Below are positions 14,235 to 15,433 of a DNA stretch of 15,433 bases, piece by piece (the stretch's first letter is position 1; each line of letters opens with the position of its first letter). The DNA lies in assembly GCA_045580105.1 (NCBI GenBank), contig JAZNNH010000031.1, positions 1 to 15,433 on the forward strand. Reading direction: 5' to 3'. Source of the DNA: RGIG5579 sp045580105 (GTDB taxonomy: Bacteria > Bacillota > Clostridia > Oscillospirales > SIG627). Under the pieces are notes generated by a model, which was given only the letters and a program-made list of their open reading frames with translations, was not told where the DNA came from and searched no databases. The position numbers were made by a program, and so were the translations under genes.

Positions 14235-15374
14235 ATGGCAGAAAAGCGCGATTACTATGAAGTACTGGGGCTGCAAAAAGGCGCCGGTGACGATGAAATC
14301 AAAAAGGCCTATCGAAAATTGGCGAAACAGTATCATCCGGATATGAACCCCGGGGATGCCGATGCCGAAGTCAAATTCAAAGAAGTAAACGAAGCTTACT
14401 CGGTTCTTTCCGACAGTGAGAAAAAAAGTCGCTACGACCAATTCGGCCACGCAGGAGTCGATCCCAATTTCGGCGGCGGTAGCGGCGGATTCGGTGGCTT
14501 CGGCGGCTTTGGCGGTATGGATTTTGATATGGGAGATATCTTCTCTTCTTTCTTCGGAGGAGGGGGCTCTGCCAGAAGAAACGGCCCCATTCAAGGTGAG
14601 GACATTCTCACCCGTTTGGTGATTTCCTTTGAGGAGGCCGCGTTCGGATGCCAAAAGACCATTTCCTTTGCCAGAACCGAAACCTGCTCGTCTTGTAACG
14701 GCAACGGAGCCGAATCGGGAACCCATCCGGAAACCTGTTCCAAGTGCTCCGGCAGCGGTCAAATCCGCGTGCAGCAGAGAACCATGCTCGGCATGATGCA
14801 GACCACCCGTCCTTGCGACGTGTGCGGCGGTACCGGCAAGATCATCAAAACACCGTGTAAAAATTGCCGCGGCCAAGGCGTGGAGAAAAAGAACAAAAAA
14901 TTCGACGCCACCATCCCCGCAGGTATTAATGAAGGCGAGCGCATCCTTCTTCGTGGGCAAGGCAACGCCGGCAGAAGAGGCGGCAGTCCCGGTGATCTGA
15001 TCGTCGAGATCAGCATTCGCCCCCATCCCGTTTTCATTCGCCGCGGTCAGGACATTTACTGCGACGTGCCCCTGTCGTTTGCCGAAGCGACACTGGGCGC
15101 AGAAATTCAGATTCCCACGTTAGAAGGAAAAGAAACCTTTAAAATTCCGGAAGGAACACAAAACGGAACGCAGTTCACGTTGAAAGGAAAAGGAGTCCAG
15201 TCCGTTCGTTCCACCCGAAGAGGAAATCTCTACTTCACCGTTCAGGTGGAAATCCCACGCAATCTTTCTGCCAAGCAAAAAGACCTGCTTCGCGCCTTCG
15301 AAGAAAGCTGCAACAACACCAATCTTTCCGGCAAATCCGGCTTTGCGGAAAAACTCAAAAATTTATTCAAATAA
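14235..15374 (+). CDS. dnaJ: Co-chaperone DnaJ (type I Hsp40)
   Basis: Class I J-protein that stimulates the DnaK ATPase and delivers unfolded clients. The 379-residue product has the J domain (1-70) with HPD at 34-36 and a Gly/Phe-rich linker (80-113). The zinc-binding region has four CxxCxGxG repeats: CSSCNGNG (151-158), CSKCSGSG (168-175), CDVCGGTG (194-201) and CKNCRGQG (208-215). Two C-terminal substrate-binding domains follow. All four zinc repeats are complete. The ATG at 14235 follows AAGGAA. It is the last gene of the hrcA operon, 67 bases behind dnaK, and is followed by a hairpin with a T tract. Confidence 0.98.
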   Translation: MAEKRDYYEVLGLQKGAGDDEIKKAYRKLAKQYHPDMNPGDADAEVKFKEVNEAYSVLSDSEKKSRYDQFGHAGVDPNFGGGSGGFGGFGGFGGMDFDMGDIFSSFFGGGGSARRNGPIQGEDILTRLVISFEEAAFGCQKTISFARTETCSSCNGNGAESGTHPETCSKCSGSGQIRVQQRTMLGMMQTTRPCDVCGGTGKIIKTPCKNCRGQGVEKKNKKFDATIPAGINEGERILLRGQGNAGRRGGSPGDLIVEISIRPHPVFIRRGQDIYCDVPLSFAEATLGAEIQIPTLEGKETFKIPEGTQNGTQFTLKGKGVQSVRSTRRGNLYFTVQVEIPRNLSAKQKDLLRAFEESCNNTNLSGKSGFAEKLKNLFK

Positions 15375-15384
15375 AATAAAAAAA

Positions 15385-15406
15385 GAGACCCTTCGGTCGC
15401 ATTTTT
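15385..15406. terminator. Probable terminator after dnaJ
   Basis: A short GACC-CTTC-GGTC hairpin is followed by CGCATTTTTATT on the plus strand; on the minus strand it is followed by TCTTTTTTTATTTT. The stem is weak, but both sides have U tracts and it lies between dnaJ and a likely convergent gene end. Confidence 0.55.
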
Positions 15407-15433
15407 ATTGCAATTGATCCACCAAATAATCGT
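15405..15433 (-). CDS. Possible C-terminal end of a convergent gene
   Basis: On the minus strand one frame reads DYLVDQLQ and then TAA (15407-15405), running in from the right edge. Its stop falls next to the hairpin whose minus-strand side carries a long U tract, as expected for a gene end. Eight residues cannot identify a protein, and this could be chance. Confidence 0.3.

Noticed and set aside
12281..14236. 651-residue open frame antisense to dnaK
   Set aside because: It is the mirror of the strongly supported dnaK gene, is rich in Cys, Gly and Val as expected for antisense of biased codons, and has no ribosome site or family motif.
1..15433. CRISPR arrays, tRNA or rRNA genes, insertion sequences
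   Set aside because: No regularly spaced repeats, cloverleaf-type sequences, rRNA signatures, transposase motifs or terminal inverted repeats were seen on either strand.

Overview
The window reads as a chromosomal segment of an endospore-forming member of the Bacillota, most likely class Clostridia. The reasons are the operon order hrcA-grpE-dnaK-dnaJ behind a CIRCE operator, both subunits of dipicolinate synthase (dpaA, dpaB), a TPP riboswitch controlling a ThiT-type ECF thiamine transporter, a CarD-type regulator, strong AGGAGG ribosome binding sites and sigma-A promoters of the TTGACR-17-TATAAT type. A species cannot be named from the sequence.

Layout. Positions 1-1249 (minus strand) hold the 5' part of a TPR protein gene whose frame breaks at an A-AAA-AAG heptamer, preceded by a short QueG-type epoxyqueuosine reductase with its own promoter. 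Positions 1250-4497 form the most unusual block. A phage-type terminase large subunit gene (1250-2620) and a small-subunit-like gene (4102-4497) lie on the minus strand in the normal small-then-large order. They are separated by a plus-strand thiamine cassette: promoter, TPP riboswitch, terminator, thiT and thiamine pyrophosphokinase. The cassette fits with almost no spare bases. Its -35 box lies 8 bases from the large-subunit start codon, and the last stop codon of the kinase abuts the stop codon of the small subunit. No portal, capsid, tail or integrase gene is visible.

Positions 4498-5400 hold a divergent promoter pair and an unassigned six-helix membrane protein with a charged tail. Positions 5416-6906 (minus) encode a lipoprotein with a neutral ceramidase-type domain. 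Positions 7051-8397 (plus) hold dpaA-dpaB, which make the spore-core chelator dipicolinate. Positions 8437-8943 (minus) encode a CarD-family protein, and 9059-10438 (minus) encode an exported, C-terminally anchored glucosaminidase-like cell-wall enzyme.

Positions 10439-10668 are the regulatory region of the heat-shock operon. It contains a perfect CIRCE and a Fur/PerR-like palindrome lying over the -35 box. hrcA, grpE, dnaK and dnaJ follow to 15374. The last bases probably hold the end of a convergent gene.

How the genes work together: HrcA represses its own operon through CIRCE, and GrpE and DnaJ are co-chaperones of DnaK. ThiT imports thiamine, the pyrophosphokinase converts it to TPP, and TPP shuts the cassette off through the riboswitch terminator. 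DpaA and DpaB together form dipicolinate synthase. The two terminase genes are the only candidates for an unexplained system, and they have no visible partner apart from each other and possibly the divergent membrane protein.
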